Position numbers and translations under genes: made by a program. Below are positions 9,033-18,390 of a DNA stretch of 64,000 nt, piece by piece. A model generated the notes under the pieces. That model made no database searches. It saw only the letters and a list, made by a program, of their open reading frames with translations, and had not been told where the DNA came from. This DNA is from BACL21 sp038141525 (GTDB lineage: Bacteria; Bacteroidota; Bacteroidia; Flavobacteriales; Flavobacteriaceae): the NCBI GenBank assembly GCA_038141525.1, contig JAYQIF010000007.1, forward strand, positions 4,856 through 68,855. Reading direction: 5' to 3'. How positions within the stretch are numbered: the first letter of the stretch is position 1; each line of letters starts with the position of its first letter.

Positions 9033-10424
9033 TTATCGAAATAGGATTGAATTTTTTTCGCCTTCGCGATCGTAGAAGGTCAATTTAAGTGGCCTGCCAA
9101 ATTTATTGTCGATGGTATTTTTTAGATCGTCAATAGTGTTGATCACGTCATCATTCACATGGGTAATAATGGCGCCATCGAGTCCTAAATTAAAGAGTTC
9201 TGAGTTGTTCACTTTCGTTACAATTACGCCGTGATCCAGGTCGCGTTTTTCTCGCAGATCCTTTGAGGTGTTTTTCACCGTTAAGCCCAATTCGGCCAGG
9301 GTGTAGGTGTCGATTTTGCGCAGAACCACCTTTTTGGTGAGTTCTTTGCCTTTGCGATTTAAGGTCAAAGAAACGACATCATTGGGTCTTTTGGCATTCA
9401 GATAACCGGTAAGGTCAGAAAATTTAGAGATGCTGACCCCGTCAATGTCCTTAATCACATCACCTTCTTGCAGGCCGGCTTGTTCAGCACCGCTATCTGC
9501 CTCGATACCGGCCACATACACGCCTTGAGTTTCATCAACTCCGAGGGATTGAGCGCGCTTTGCATCTAAGCCGCTACCTTGAATGCCCAAAAAGCCGCGC
9601 TGTACATTACCGTATTCAAGAATGTCTTCAATAACTTTACGCGCCGTATTGGAGGGTACGGCGAAAGAGTATCCCACATAGGACCCAGTCTCGCTGGTGA
9701 TGGCGGTATTGATCCCTACTAGCGCACCACTGGTGTTGACCAAAGCGCCACCACTGTTGCCGCGATTTACGGCGGCATCGGTTTGAATAAAGGACTGTGG
9801 ATTATTGTCAAATTCATTGAGATCACGCGCCTTTGCACTAATGATTCCTGCCGTGACCGTTGATGTTAGATTAAATGGATTACCCACAGCCAAGACCCAT
9901 TGGCCGATTTTGACTGCATCAGAATCTGCAAAAGGGATGTACGGTAGCGCATCCTCGGCTTCAATTTTAAGTAAGGCGATATCTGTTTTGGGGTCTGTTC
10001 CGACGACTTGCGCTGTATAGATGCGATTGTCGTTTAAGGTTACCTCCAAGTTGCTTGCGCGCTCTATCACGTGATTGTTGGAAATAATGTAACCGTCTGG
10101 ACTGATAATCACGCCGCTACCCGTACCGACCATTGCTCGAGGCGTACCACCGCCAAAAAACAACTCCATCATATTACCCGGTTGTCTCGAAATGGTCGTA
10201 TTTTTAACGTGAACAACGGCATTTACTGTTTTTTCTGCTGCGATTGTAAAGTCTGTTTCTAAAGCCTCTGAACTTGATGGGGTGAAGGCCGTGGGCACGA
10301 AACTTATGGGCCTGGTACTCTCGATTATTTGTGATTGATTTTTGTCTTGAGCGTGATCATAAATCAAAAGACTCAGTACTGCTGTAACCACACTAATTCC
10401 TAGGGTTGAAAAAAATCGCTTCAT
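9033..10424 (-). CDS. degP: HtrA/DegP-family periplasmic serine protease
   Basis: Envelope quality-control protease and chaperone. The start at 10424 (MKRFFSTLGISVVTAVLSLL) gives a signal peptide or anchor. A longer frame to 10460 only adds leader sequence. The trypsin-like domain shows the triad His (ISNNHVIE), Asp (KTDIALLKI) and Ser (NRGNSGGALV). Two PDZ domains follow (from about residues 290 and 380). The 463-residue frame is intact, with its own terminator downstream. It is divergent from dapF. Confidence 0.93.
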   Translation of the reverse strand: MKRFFSTLGISVVTAVLSLLIYDHAQDKNQSQIIESTRPISFVPTAFTPSSSEALETDFTIAAEKTVNAVVHVKNTTISRQPGNMMELFFGGGTPRAMVGTGSGVIISPDGYIISNNHVIERASNLEVTLNDNRIYTAQVVGTDPKTDIALLKIEAEDALPYIPFADSDAVKIGQWVLAVGNPFNLTSTVTAGIISAKARDLNEFDNNPQSFIQTDAAVNRGNSGGALVNTSGALVGINTAITSETGSYVGYSFAVPSNTARKVIEDILEYGNVQRGFLGIQGSGLDAKRAQSLGVDETQGVYVAGIEADSGAEQAGLQEGDVIKDIDGVSISKFSDLTGYLNAKRPNDVVSLTLNRKGKELTKKVVLRKIDTYTLAELGLTVKNTSKDLREKRDLDHGVIVTKVNNSELFNLGLDGAIITHVNDDVINTIDDLKNTIDNKFGRPLKLTFYDREGEKNSILFR

Positions 10425-10542
10425 AAATTTTAAGTTTTTTGTTTTAAAATTAACGACCAATAAAATTTTAGGATGTTAACAAATTTCTTAATTAACGACG
10501 ATTTAACAAAGTTGTAAGCTCATCAACAGACATTGTATTTAG

Positions 10543-10550
10543 TACATTTG
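10543..10550 (+). promoter_or_regulatory. TAnnTTTG box immediately before dapF
   Basis: TACATTTG ends 5 bases before the dapF ATG, so transcription would begin at or within a base or two of the start codon. The nearest upstream TTG is 28 bases away, longer than usual. Confidence 0.4.
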
Positions 10551-10555
10551 TAGCT

Positions 10556-11323
10556 ATGGCGAGGCACTTTTACAAATACCACGGCACCGGCAATGATTTT
10601 ATTGTGATCGACAATACATCGGGTGAATTTACCTTCGAGTCCCCAGATTATATTGCCAGATTATGTCATCGTCACTTTGGCATTGGTGCCGATGGTTTGA
10701 TTTTGTTACAAAGTTCTGATGACGCAGACTTCCAAATGGTGTATTTTAACTCAGATGGGCATTTGGGCAGTATGTGTGGCAATGGTGGTCGATGCATCAC
10801 ACATTTGGCACATAAACACGGTTTGGCGGGTGATCAAGGTGTCTTTTCGGGACCCGACGGCTTGCATGAATTCAAAATCACCGACAATGACATCAGTATT
10901 TCAATGGGAGCGGTGACCCGCATTGAGCCCAAGGAACACGGACTTTTTGTAGATACGGGCTCTCCGCATTTAGTTTGTTTTTGCCCGGAAATAAACGATG
11001 TAGATGTTGATTCTCTTGGCCGTAAACTCAGAAATGATTTTGGGCCGGCTGGAACCAATGTGAATTTCGTCAGCCATCTTGATGGCCGGGTGCGTATGAG
11101 GACCTACGAACGTGGGGTAGAAGCTGAAACCCTGTCCTGTGGTACTGGAGCAACGGCAGTTGCTATTGCTTTAAATGAGTTGGCTGAATTAAAACAAGAA
11201 TCCATAACCATCGAAACTTTGGGCGGTGCACTGAGCGTATCATTGACCAAAGATGAACACCATTACAGCAATATATGGCTTACAGGGCCTGTTGTTTCGG
11301 TCTTTAAAGGAGAATTACCGTGA
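10556..11323 (+). CDS. dapF: Diaminopimelate epimerase
   Basis: Converts LL- to meso-diaminopimelate for lysine and peptidoglycan synthesis. 255 residues, intact. The two catalytic cysteines are in MCGNGGRC (near residue 74) and in LSCGTGATA (near residue 198). The start MARHFYKYHGTGNDFIVID matches the family. It heads a gene run with the acetyltransferase (stop overlaps the next GTG start) and mltG. Confidence 0.96.
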   Translation: MARHFYKYHGTGNDFIVIDNTSGEFTFESPDYIARLCHRHFGIGADGLILLQSSDDADFQMVYFNSDGHLGSMCGNGGRCITHLAHKHGLAGDQGVFSGPDGLHEFKITDNDISISMGAVTRIEPKEHGLFVDTGSPHLVCFCPEINDVDVDSLGRKLRNDFGPAGTNVNFVSHLDGRVRMRTYERGVEAETLSCGTGATAVAIALNELAELKQESITIETLGGALSVSLTKDEHHYSNIWLTGPVVSVFKGELP

Positions 11324-11850
11324 ATCTCATAGGTGACAATATCATATTGAGGGCTTTAGAACCTGAGGATGTGGATTATCTATACCGCACAGAAAATGAT
11401 GCGGATTTTGCTCTTTTTGGGGACCAACATCCACCCTACAGTCGCTTTTTGCTCAAGCGTTATTTAGAGCAGGCCCATCAATCCATCTATCAGGCCCAGC
11501 AACTGAGACTGGTGATCCATCATAAGCCAACCAATCAAGCCATCGGACTTGTTGATTTGTTTGATTTTGATCCGCAAAACAAACGTGTTGCCCTTGGGAT
11601 TTTGATTACAGAGCAATCACTGCGTAGACAGGGCATTGGACGAGAGTCAGTTCAGTTAATTTTAAATTATGCTTTTAACGTTTTAGATTGCCAGCAAGTC
11701 TACACCCTAATCGCGCCGGATAACAAATCAAGTATTGGGTTATTTTCTTCTTTGTCTTTTCGGCAATCTGGAGCGTTAAAGTCATGGTGGCATCGCGATA
11801 ATGGATTGTTTCAGGATATGCTCATCTTTCAAAAATTAAAGACTGATTAA
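11320..11850 (+). CDS. GNAT-family N-acetyltransferase (RimJ/RimL-like)
   Basis: Acetyl-CoA-dependent acetyltransferase of unknown substrate, 176 residues. The start is a GTG at 11320 overlapping the dapF TGA. AAAGGAGAA lies just upstream. The family pattern IILRALEPEDVDYLYRTEN at the N-terminus and RRQGIGRESVQLILNYAF (acetyl-CoA loop) near residue 105 support it. Its stop overlaps the mltG ATG (TAATGA), which suggests co-transcription with dapF and mltG. Confidence 0.85.
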   Translation: MNLIGDNIILRALEPEDVDYLYRTENDADFALFGDQHPPYSRFLLKRYLEQAHQSIYQAQQLRLVIHHKPTNQAIGLVDLFDFDPQNKRVALGILITEQSLRRQGIGRESVQLILNYAFNVLDCQQVYTLIAPDNKSSIGLFSSLSFRQSGALKSWWHRDNGLFQDMLIFQKLKTD

Positions 11851-12887
11851 TGAATTGGCGTCAAAGGATTTCAGTGGTTTTGTTCACATTAGTTGTTCTC
11901 TTTTTTGGACGTTATGTGCATCGTTTGTTCTGGGCCTCGAATGTTAGCTTAGACCAGGATAAGGTAGACGTGTTTATTGGTTCAGATCCCGATTTTGATA
12001 CAGTTTTAACGGCATTGTCCCCCTACATTATCCGTATTTCTGACTTTAAACTATTGGCCAAAATAAAAAGACTCGATAAATTTCCTCGTTCGGGACGATT
12101 CGTCTTAAATAAGGAGATGAACAATAGAGAAATAATCGATTTGCTGCGCAGTGGCAACACACCGGTAGCACTGAAATTCAACAATCAAGAGCGTATCCAA
12201 AATCTTGTTGGGAGTATTGCCCGTCAGATAGAGCCCGATAGTGTGACCTTACTGGCTGCTTTTAGGGATCCTGAGTTTCTTAAACAAGCTCAGGTTAATG
12301 AAGATCAGGTACTTAGTTTGTTTATCCCAAATACTTATGAGGTATATTGGAATACTGACGCGGATCGTTTTTGCCAGAGAATGTTAGGGGAGTATCATTC
12401 GTTTTGGAATGAAAACAGGCGCAGAAAAGCCAAGGCGATTGGTCTAAGTCCTCTCGAAGTCTCTGCTTTGGCCTCTATCGTTCAAAAGGAATCGGTCCAG
12501 GTTTCAGAGCGCCCAACGATAGCTGGGGTATACCTCAATCGATTAAAGCGCAATATTCCTCTGCAGGCGGATCCTACCGTTATTTTTGCTAAAAAGCTTC
12601 TAGATGGCGACTCTCAGCAAGTGATACGACGTGTGCTGTATAAGGATCTTACTCTTGATTCGCCTTATAACACATATAAATACAGTGGTTTGCCACCGGG
12701 TCCCATTACAATGCCAGATATCTCTTCTATTGATGCTGTTTTGAATGCTGAGTCCCACCGATACTATTATTTTGTTGCGGACCCTAAGCGGCCGGGCTAC
12801 CATCTCTTTTCAAAATCCTTAAAGGAGCACAATGCCAAACGTGCGCAGTATATCAAATGGATTAAAGCTCAGGGAATCAAAAGATAA
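11850..12887 (+). CDS. mltG: Endolytic transglycosylase MltG (YceG-like)
   Basis: Membrane-bound lytic transglycosylase that cuts nascent glycan strands and so limits their length. 345 residues with one N-terminal membrane segment (VVLFTLVVLFFGRYVH). The YceG catalytic region is visible: LASIVQKESV carries the catalytic glutamate, followed by LQADPTVIFA and YNTYKYSGLPPGPI. The start ATG overlaps the previous stop. An AT-rich hairpin at 12935-12961 probably ends the transcript. Confidence 0.93.
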   Translation: MNWRQRISVVLFTLVVLFFGRYVHRLFWASNVSLDQDKVDVFIGSDPDFDTVLTALSPYIIRISDFKLLAKIKRLDKFPRSGRFVLNKEMNNREIIDLLRSGNTPVALKFNNQERIQNLVGSIARQIEPDSVTLLAAFRDPEFLKQAQVNEDQVLSLFIPNTYEVYWNTDADRFCQRMLGEYHSFWNENRRRKAKAIGLSPLEVSALASIVQKESVQVSERPTIAGVYLNRLKRNIPLQADPTVIFAKKLLDGDSQQVIRRVLYKDLTLDSPYNTYKYSGLPPGPITMPDISSIDAVLNAESHRYYYFVADPKRPGYHLFSKSLKEHNAKRAQYIKWIKAQGIKR

Positions 12888-12934
12888 GCGATTTATTGTT
12901 TATATGAGCACTTCTTTTTACAGCCTAAATATTA

Positions 12935-12969
12935 TTAATTAATTGAAAATCAATTAATTAAAATTTTTG
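12935..12969 (+). terminator. AT-rich perfect inverted repeat after mltG
   Basis: Perfect 12-bp arms (TTAATTAATTGA and its complement) around an AAA loop, followed by AAATTTTTG. Its position 48 bases after mltG fits a terminator. It also sits just upstream of a TAnnTTTG box, so a regulatory role is possible. Confidence 0.45.
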
Positions 12970-12970
12970 T

Positions 12971-12978
12971 TACTTTTG
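12971..12978 (+). promoter_or_regulatory. TAnnTTTG box upstream of the transglycosylase-like gene
   Basis: TACTTTTG matches the Bacteroidetes -7 consensus. A TTG lies 25 bases upstream at 12943-12945, inside the inverted repeat. The downstream ATG is at 13005. Confidence 0.45.
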
Positions 12979-13004
12979 CGGGCCAATCTTAATTAACCTA
13001 CGTT

Positions 13005-13658
13005 ATGATTGACCTTAGACGAAAAGGGCTAGCCTCCCACTGGCTCGTCGGCTTACTTGCCGGTCTTTTGGGTTTTATTGGATTTTCCAGTTTTGAGCCT
13101 TCGGATCTGGAAATGATTTATTTTGACAAGAGCTCGCTCTGCTATCACGTACCTGATTCAGAACATGACCAGGTGAAATTGGAAATCAATCATTCTCCTG
13201 TTTTGGATGATTCTTATATCGCCTTTAAAGAGGCGTTAGCCTTCAAAGAATCAGGTGGTGATTATCGGGTTGTTAATCGTTTTGGTTACCTGGGTAAGTA
13301 CCAATTTCATATCAATACACTCAAACTCTTGGGGATCAAGGACAGAAATCGCTTTATGAGGGATTCAGAACTTCAAGAAGCTGCATTTTATGCCTATGCG
13401 GCGCGCAATAAGTGGATTTTGCGCAAGGATCTCAAGCGCAGTGTGGGTCAAAACATTCATGGAATCGAAATTACTGAATCTGGAATTTTGGCAGCAGCCC
13501 ATTTAGCTGGTGCAGGTAATGTGAAGAAGTACTTGCGTAGTGGAGGTAATTTTGCTTTTACGGACGCTTTTGGTACCAGTATTGAGCAATACCTGGAACA
13601 GTTTGCAAATTTCAATACGGCCGCGATACCAGCGCATGATAAATGGGTCGATCTTTAA
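13005..13658 (+). CDS. Lysozyme/transglycosylase-like exported protein
   Basis: 217 residues. An N-terminal hydrophobic segment (SHWLVGLLAGLLGFIGFSSF) points to export or membrane anchoring. The central part (FKESGGDYRVVNRFGYLGKYQF) has the ES-G-Y and G-YQF pattern of SLT-type lytic transglycosylases, with the glutamate of KESGG as the likely catalytic residue. SGILAAAHLAGAGNVKKYL is typical of this fold. The substrate is inferred to be peptidoglycan. It lies after mltG but has its own promoter box. Confidence 0.65.
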   Translation: MIDLRRKGLASHWLVGLLAGLLGFIGFSSFEPSDLEMIYFDKSSLCYHVPDSEHDQVKLEINHSPVLDDSYIAFKEALAFKESGGDYRVVNRFGYLGKYQFHINTLKLLGIKDRNRFMRDSELQEAAFYAYAARNKWILRKDLKRSVGQNIHGIEITESGILAAAHLAGAGNVKKYLRSGGNFAFTDAFGTSIEQYLEQFANFNTAAIPAHDKWVDL

Positions 13659-13688
13659 TTTAGAGGATTGATCGCAGTATTGCCGAGA

Positions 13689-14399
13689 TTATTGAGCCAG
13701 AAATAGGAAGATACAGGGCTTTTTGTGGAAATCGTATTTTGCAGGCTGCCAGTGATTAACTTCTTGTGTCAAAACAAATTCATCTTCAAGCGTTAAATGA
13801 CAGGCTACGCCAAGCATCGTGTCTGATTTTAGGGTCTTTGTGAGTGCCTGCAATAACTGATTATTGCGATACGGGGTCTCAATAAATATTTGTGTTTGCT
13901 GTTCTTGTTGCGATTGTTTTTCTAGCTGCTTGAGGTGTTTTTTTCGATCAATTGGGTCAATGGGCAGATAGCCATGAAAGGCAAATTTTTGACCGTTTAA
14001 GCCACTGGCCATCAAGGCCAACAATACAGACGAAGGACCGACCAAAGGAATCACTTTAATTTTGTGTTGATGCGCCCAATTAACGATTTCTGCACCAGGG
14101 TCAGCGACACCGGGGCAGCCGGCATCACTGATAATACCCATATCAAAACCTTCCAGACAGGGTTTAATGAGCTGCGGAATTTCTAATGGGTCTGTAAATT
14201 TATTTATGGTGGATATTTTTAGTTCGGCTTGTTTTTTTTGAGGACAAATTGATTTGATAAAACGACGCGCATTTTTTTCATGTTCCACCACATAATAATC
14301 AGTCTGTTCAATGGTCTTAAGTACGCTCAAGGGCAGGGTCGCCATGGGAGAAATCTCTCCCAAGGGACAGGGAATTAAAAAAACACGTCCTTGATTCAT
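13689..14399 (-). CDS. SAM-dependent methyltransferase, RsmI/tetrapyrrole-methylase family
   Basis: 236 residues of the RsmI-like branch of the tetrapyrrole methylase fold. RsmI itself 2'-O-methylates C1402 of 16S rRNA. GVADPGAEIVNWAHQHKIKV and GIISDAGCPG match the family SAM-binding region, and PLVGPSSVLLALMASGLNG follows. Flavobacteriia usually carry a true RsmI and this shorter paralogue, so I do not assign rsmI. It starts 3 bases after the sugar dehydrogenase stop, so the two are probably co-transcribed. Confidence 0.8.
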   Translation of the reverse strand: MNQGRVFLIPCPLGEISPMATLPLSVLKTIEQTDYYVVEHEKNARRFIKSICPQKKQAELKISTINKFTDPLEIPQLIKPCLEGFDMGIISDAGCPGVADPGAEIVNWAHQHKIKVIPLVGPSSVLLALMASGLNGQKFAFHGYLPIDPIDRKKHLKQLEKQSQQEQQTQIFIETPYRNNQLLQALTKTLKSDTMLGVACHLTLEDEFVLTQEVNHWQPAKYDFHKKPCIFLFLAQ

Positions 14400-14401
14400 A
14401 T

Positions 14402-15781
14402 TTAATGACGAACGATTAGTTTTTGTTCATGTATCTGACCGTTGTCATGCTGGGTTTGAACAAAATAGAGGCCGGAGGACAGCGATTGGAGGTCCAGTAC
14501 AACTTTATCCTCTCGGGTCTGTTTATCTATAAAGCGCTGACCCTTAGTGTTGTATACCGTAATATTTTTGACATTTAAAGCGTTTAAAACCACGTGATTC
14601 TGGGCCGGGTTAGGCCACAATTGGACGACAATCTGGGGGTCATTCTGACTTAAAATTAATTCAGGTTCTATTTTGTAGACCGTACCATTAAAGGCAGTGA
14701 TGTAAAGACTACCGTCAAGTCCTTCTCCGAACGAGGCCCAATTTTGGTTGAGGTTTTGATCAAAAAGTATCGTGCCGTCAGCTGGATCCAGAACCCCGAG
14801 ATAGCCAGAGACAAAGTCCGCAAATAAATAATACCCAAAAAGCGTCGTGTTTTCGGCACCCCTATAGACATAACCACCTGTAATCGAGCTTCCTACGCTG
14901 TGTGGGTAAACAGCGATTGGAAACTCCATGCCAGAAGGATCAGTGCAATTGCTGGTATTATAGCTCTGGTCACCCTCGTAACAACGCCAACCATAATTGA
15001 TTCCGGCTTCATTTGGCGATACTTTGTTGATCTCTTCGTAGGCATTTTGTCCTACGTCAGCAATCCACAAATCTCCAGTATCACGATCAAAACTGAATTT
15101 CCAGGGATTGCGCAGTCCATAGGCCCAAATTTCTTGCGCCTGTGTTGTGCTGCCAAAATAGGGATTGTCTTGTGGAATACTGTAATTAAGATTTCCCGAG
15201 GGATTATCTATATCGATACGCAGAAGTTTTCCAAGAAGGCTACTGGTATTCTGGGCGTAGTTTTGTGGGTCACCACCACTGCCGCCATCACCCATGCCGA
15301 TATACAGATAGCCGTCTGGACCAAATGAGATACATCCACCATTATGATTGGCATAGGGCTGGGTTATCGTCAGCAGAGCTAACTCAGAATTAGGGTCTGC
15401 TAAGTTTGGATTTAGGGGGTCTACACTGAATCGAGAGATTTGAGTGTTACCATTTGGATTGGTATAATTCACAAAAAAATAACCATTGTCCGGATAGTTT
15501 GGATGAAATGCTAGGCCCAAAAGCCCTCGTTCACCACCGCTTGAGATTGCACCAGTTAGATTTAAAAATGGTGTAGATTCAATCGTGCCATCGGGATTCA
15601 ATATCTTGATGAGCCCCCCTTGTTCGACAATAAATAATCGTTCGTCTTGAGCGTGCTGGATATTGAGTGGCGCATTAAAACCAGAGGCAACTTGGGTGAG
15701 CTCAAAGGATTGCCCCTTTAAGTTAAGGCAAACAAAGAGCAACAGGGTCAGGGATAAGGTAAATTTAATCGGTTGATACAT
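14402..15781 (-). CDS. Secreted PQQ-dependent sugar dehydrogenase-like protein with T9SS sorting domain
   Basis: 459 residues. An N-terminal signal peptide (FTLSLTLLLFVCLNLKG) is followed by a soluble glucose/sorbosone dehydrogenase-type beta-propeller. Markers are GLLGLAFHPNYPDNGYFFV, ISFGPDGYLYIGMGDGGSGG (a calcium/PQQ-site region) and WAYGLRNPWKFSFDRDTG. The last 75 residues (WPNPAQNHVVLNALN to EQKLIVRH) form a type IX secretion sorting domain, so the enzyme is probably surface-exposed or released. The true substrate is unknown. Confidence 0.87.
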   Translation of the reverse strand: MYQPIKFTLSLTLLLFVCLNLKGQSFELTQVASGFNAPLNIQHAQDERLFIVEQGGLIKILNPDGTIESTPFLNLTGAISSGGERGLLGLAFHPNYPDNGYFFVNYTNPNGNTQISRFSVDPLNPNLADPNSELALLTITQPYANHNGGCISFGPDGYLYIGMGDGGSGGDPQNYAQNTSSLLGKLLRIDIDNPSGNLNYSIPQDNPYFGSTTQAQEIWAYGLRNPWKFSFDRDTGDLWIADVGQNAYEEINKVSPNEAGINYGWRCYEGDQSYNTSNCTDPSGMEFPIAVYPHSVGSSITGGYVYRGAENTTLFGYYLFADFVSGYLGVLDPADGTILFDQNLNQNWASFGEGLDGSLYITAFNGTVYKIEPELILSQNDPQIVVQLWPNPAQNHVVLNALNVKNITVYNTKGQRFIDKQTREDKVVLDLQSLSSGLYFVQTQHDNGQIHEQKLIVRH

Positions 15782-15837
15782 TTTATTCAGGCTTAAATAG
15801 AGTCTTAATTAAATCCAAGGTATGAATGGGCAAGAAG

Positions 15838-16308
15838 TTAATCAATTTTTTTATTCAAATCATGCGCAATCACATCGCATGCACGATCAATGAGGTCGTA
15901 AACTTGTGTAAAGCCTGAGACGCCCCCGTAATAAGGGTCGGGCACATCAACGCCTTCATCCGGAAATACAGCATCGAGCAATAAATGAAGCTTCCCTTTG
16001 TGTTCTGGTGTATTGGCTAGAGCTTTTAGGTCCTGGAGATTACTTTGATCCATCGCAAAAATCATGTCAAATTGGTCAAAAAAATCAGCCTTAAATTGTT
16101 GGGCCTTTTGCTGGCTAATGTCAATACCTCGCTTTCGGGCAATATCAACGCTCCGCGGATCTGGTGGATTGCCCACGTGCCAACCTCCGGTACCGGCCGA
16201 TTCAACCGTAAATCGTTCAGGATCTATTTTGTCTTTTAATATTCCTTCAGCCAATGGTGAACGACATATATTACCCAAACAAACCATTAAAATTTTTGTC
16301 TTACCCAT
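15838..16308 (-). CDS. Low-molecular-weight protein-tyrosine phosphatase
   Basis: 156 residues. The P-loop VCLGNICRSPLAEG contains the catalytic C-x5-R, and the general acid lies in the VPDPYYGG loop near residue 123. It dephosphorylates tyrosine residues in the cytoplasm; targets are not predictable here. Located just after dnaA but separated from it by a terminator hairpin. Clear family assignment. Confidence 0.93.
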   Translation of the reverse strand: MGKTKILMVCLGNICRSPLAEGILKDKIDPERFTVESAGTGGWHVGNPPDPRSVDIARKRGIDISQQKAQQFKADFFDQFDMIFAMDQSNLQDLKALANTPEHKGKLHLLLDAVFPDEGVDVPDPYYGGVSGFTQVYDLIDRACDVIAHDLNKKID

Positions 16309-16315
16309 AAAAAAG

Positions 16316-16338
16316 AAATCCCGAATTGTTCGGGATTT
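16316..16338 (-). terminator. dnaA terminator
   Basis: Perfect 10-bp arms AAATCCCGAA/TTCGGGATTT with a 3-base loop, followed on the minus strand by CTTTTTTATG. It overlaps the dnaA stop by about 2 bases and precedes the phosphatase start. Confidence 0.8.
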
Positions 16339-17765
16339 ATAAGGTTAATTTTTTGTTTAAGTCTTCCACGTATTTTCGGAATTGCTTGTCAGTACTGGAT
16401 AGATTGTCTACTGTTTTGCATGCGTGTAGGACTGTTGCGTGATCTCTTTGCCCGATTTGCGAGCCGATGGAGGCGAGTGACGCTTTGGTGAATTTTTTTG
16501 CAAAAAACATGGCCAATTGCCGGGCTTGTACAATGTGACGTTTCCGTGTTTTGGATTGAAGCGTATCCACATCCATTTGGAAGTATTCACTAACGACCTT
16601 TTGTATGTAGTCGATTGAAACCTCGCGTTTGGTGTGTTTTACGTAATTGTCAACAATTTTCTTGGCTAGATCAATCGTTATTTCTCTTCTGTTAAAAGAG
16701 GAGTGGGCGATCAGTGAAATGATGGCTCCCTCAAGTTCGCGAATATTGGTTTTTATGTTGTTGGCCAAAAATTCGACAATCTCCTCTGGCATCTCCACAC
16801 CATCTCGGTAGAGTTTATTTTTGATGATCGCAACACGTGTTTCGTAATCTGGATGATTGAGCTCTACCGAAAGCCCCCATTTAAATCGGGAGAGCAGTCG
16901 CTGCTCAATATCCATCATGTCGACGGGTGCCTTGTCACTGGTCAAGATGACTTGTTTGCCATTTTGATGCAGGTGATTGAAAATATGGAAGAACACATCT
17001 TGTGTGCCAGCTTTACCGGAAAGCAATTGGATGTCATCGACAATAAGCACATCTATAATTTGATAGAAATGTATAAAGTCGTTGCGATTGTTTTTCTTAA
17101 CAGATTCGATATACTGCTGTGTGAACTTCTCAGCCGAGATATATAAAACCGTTTTTTCGGGGTATTTTTCCTTTATTTCGACGCCAATGGCATGTGCCAA
17201 GTGAGTTTTTCCAAGTCCTACGCCGCCGAAGATCAGCAGCGGATTAAACGAAGTCCCTCCGGGTTTGTTGGCTACCGCATAATCCAGCCGAACGAGCAAG
17301 ACGGTTAGAATCGCCTTCAAGAAAATTCTCGAAACTGTAATTCGGGTTGAGTTGAGATTCTATTTTGACATTGCGAATGCCTGGGATCACGAATGGATTT
17401 TTTAGTTCCGGACTCTTGTGCTTCAAGGGAACATCCACCTCTTGGCCTTTGAGTTTACTGCGATTGGCACTGGGTATTTTTTCGGTAAAAGGCTGTTTAT
17501 TACCGTAGGTGTTCTCCATTTTAATGATGTACACCAATTTCGCTTTTGATCCTAACTCGCGGGTCAAAGAGACTTTCAGGAGTTTTACATAATGCTCCTC
17601 TAACCATTCGTAGAAAAATTTACTCGGTACTTGAATGCTCAGGGCATGTTCGACGAGCTTGACGGCTTTAATGGGTTCGAACCAAGTTTTGTAGGCTTGT
17701 GCAGAAATGTTGTCTTCGATAAAAGACAAGCAATTTCCCCAAACTGATTCCGCAGTTCTCCCCAT
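16337..17765 (-). CDS. dnaA: Chromosomal replication initiator DnaA (frameshifted)
   Basis: Initiates replication by binding DnaA boxes and melting the origin. Domain I is at the N-terminus (SVWGNCLSFIEDNISAQAYK). The AAA+ domain has Walker A GGVGLGKTHLAHAIG and Walker B VLIVDDIQLL. Domain IV carries the DNA-binding signature IGQRDHATVLHACKTV. One extra base near 17281 splits the frame just before Walker A; removing it gives 475 codons. An inactive dnaA would be lethal, so I take this as a sequence error. No obvious cluster of DnaA boxes lies in the 205 bases upstream. Confidence 0.95.
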
Positions 17766-17970
17766 GATTAATTAAAGCGTTTTATTTAGTTAAAAAACAG
17801 AATGAAATTAGCGTTGTTCGAATGAATTGCTAACATTTTCTTAACAATACAAATATGTGAACAAAAAATCTAAAAAAAAATAGAAATGCTCTTGAATTTT
17901 GATTTTTTTTTTCGGAATATACGAGAACAGGTTCGCCCTTTAAATTTAGTTAATTTATCAAGTAAATAAT

Positions 17971-18390
17971 ATGTCTTGCAAAACGACAACTGAAATACGT
18001 GTTCGATATGGAGAAACGGACCAAATGGGCTATGTTTACTACGGAAACTATGCATTGTACCTCGAGCAAGGGCGTACAGATTGGCTCAGAAAAATGGGCT
18101 TTTCATACAAATCATTAGAGGCCCAAAATATTTTACTTCCTGTAACTCAATTTAGTATCAATTATTATGCGCCAGGTAGGTACGATGATTTACTCAAAAT
18201 TGAGACGACTTTGGTCAAAAATCCAGGGGTGAAAATAGAATTTTCCTACAAAATATTCAACGAAGACAACAAGCAGCTCATCGAGGCGAAAACGACCTTG
18301 GCTTTTGTCGACAAAACAACAGGAAAAGTTACGCCTGCGCCGCAATATTTAATTGATGCGATTAAACCTTGTATCGAATCCGATCAATAA
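17971..18390 (+). CDS. Acyl-CoA thioesterase, YbgC/FcbC hot-dog type
   Basis: 139 residues, single hot-dog domain. The active-site motif YGETDQMGYVYYGNY near residue 14 carries the aspartate typical of 4-hydroxybenzoyl-CoA thioesterase-like enzymes. It hydrolyses acyl-CoAs; chain-length preference is unknown. Starts at ATG 17971, divergent from dnaA. Its end overlaps the end of yigZ on the opposite strand by 7 bases. Confidence 0.88.
   Translation: MSCKTTTEIRVRYGETDQMGYVYYGNYALYLEQGRTDWLRKMGFSYKSLEAQNILLPVTQFSINYYAPGRYDDLLKIETTLVKNPGVKIEFSYKIFNEDNKQLIEAKTTLAFVDKTTGKVTPAPQYLIDAIKPCIESDQ

Noticed and set aside
17766..17970. Replication origin next to dnaA
   Set aside because: The 205 bases are AT-rich, but I find no cluster of TTATNCACA-like boxes; the only near match has 6 of 9 bases.
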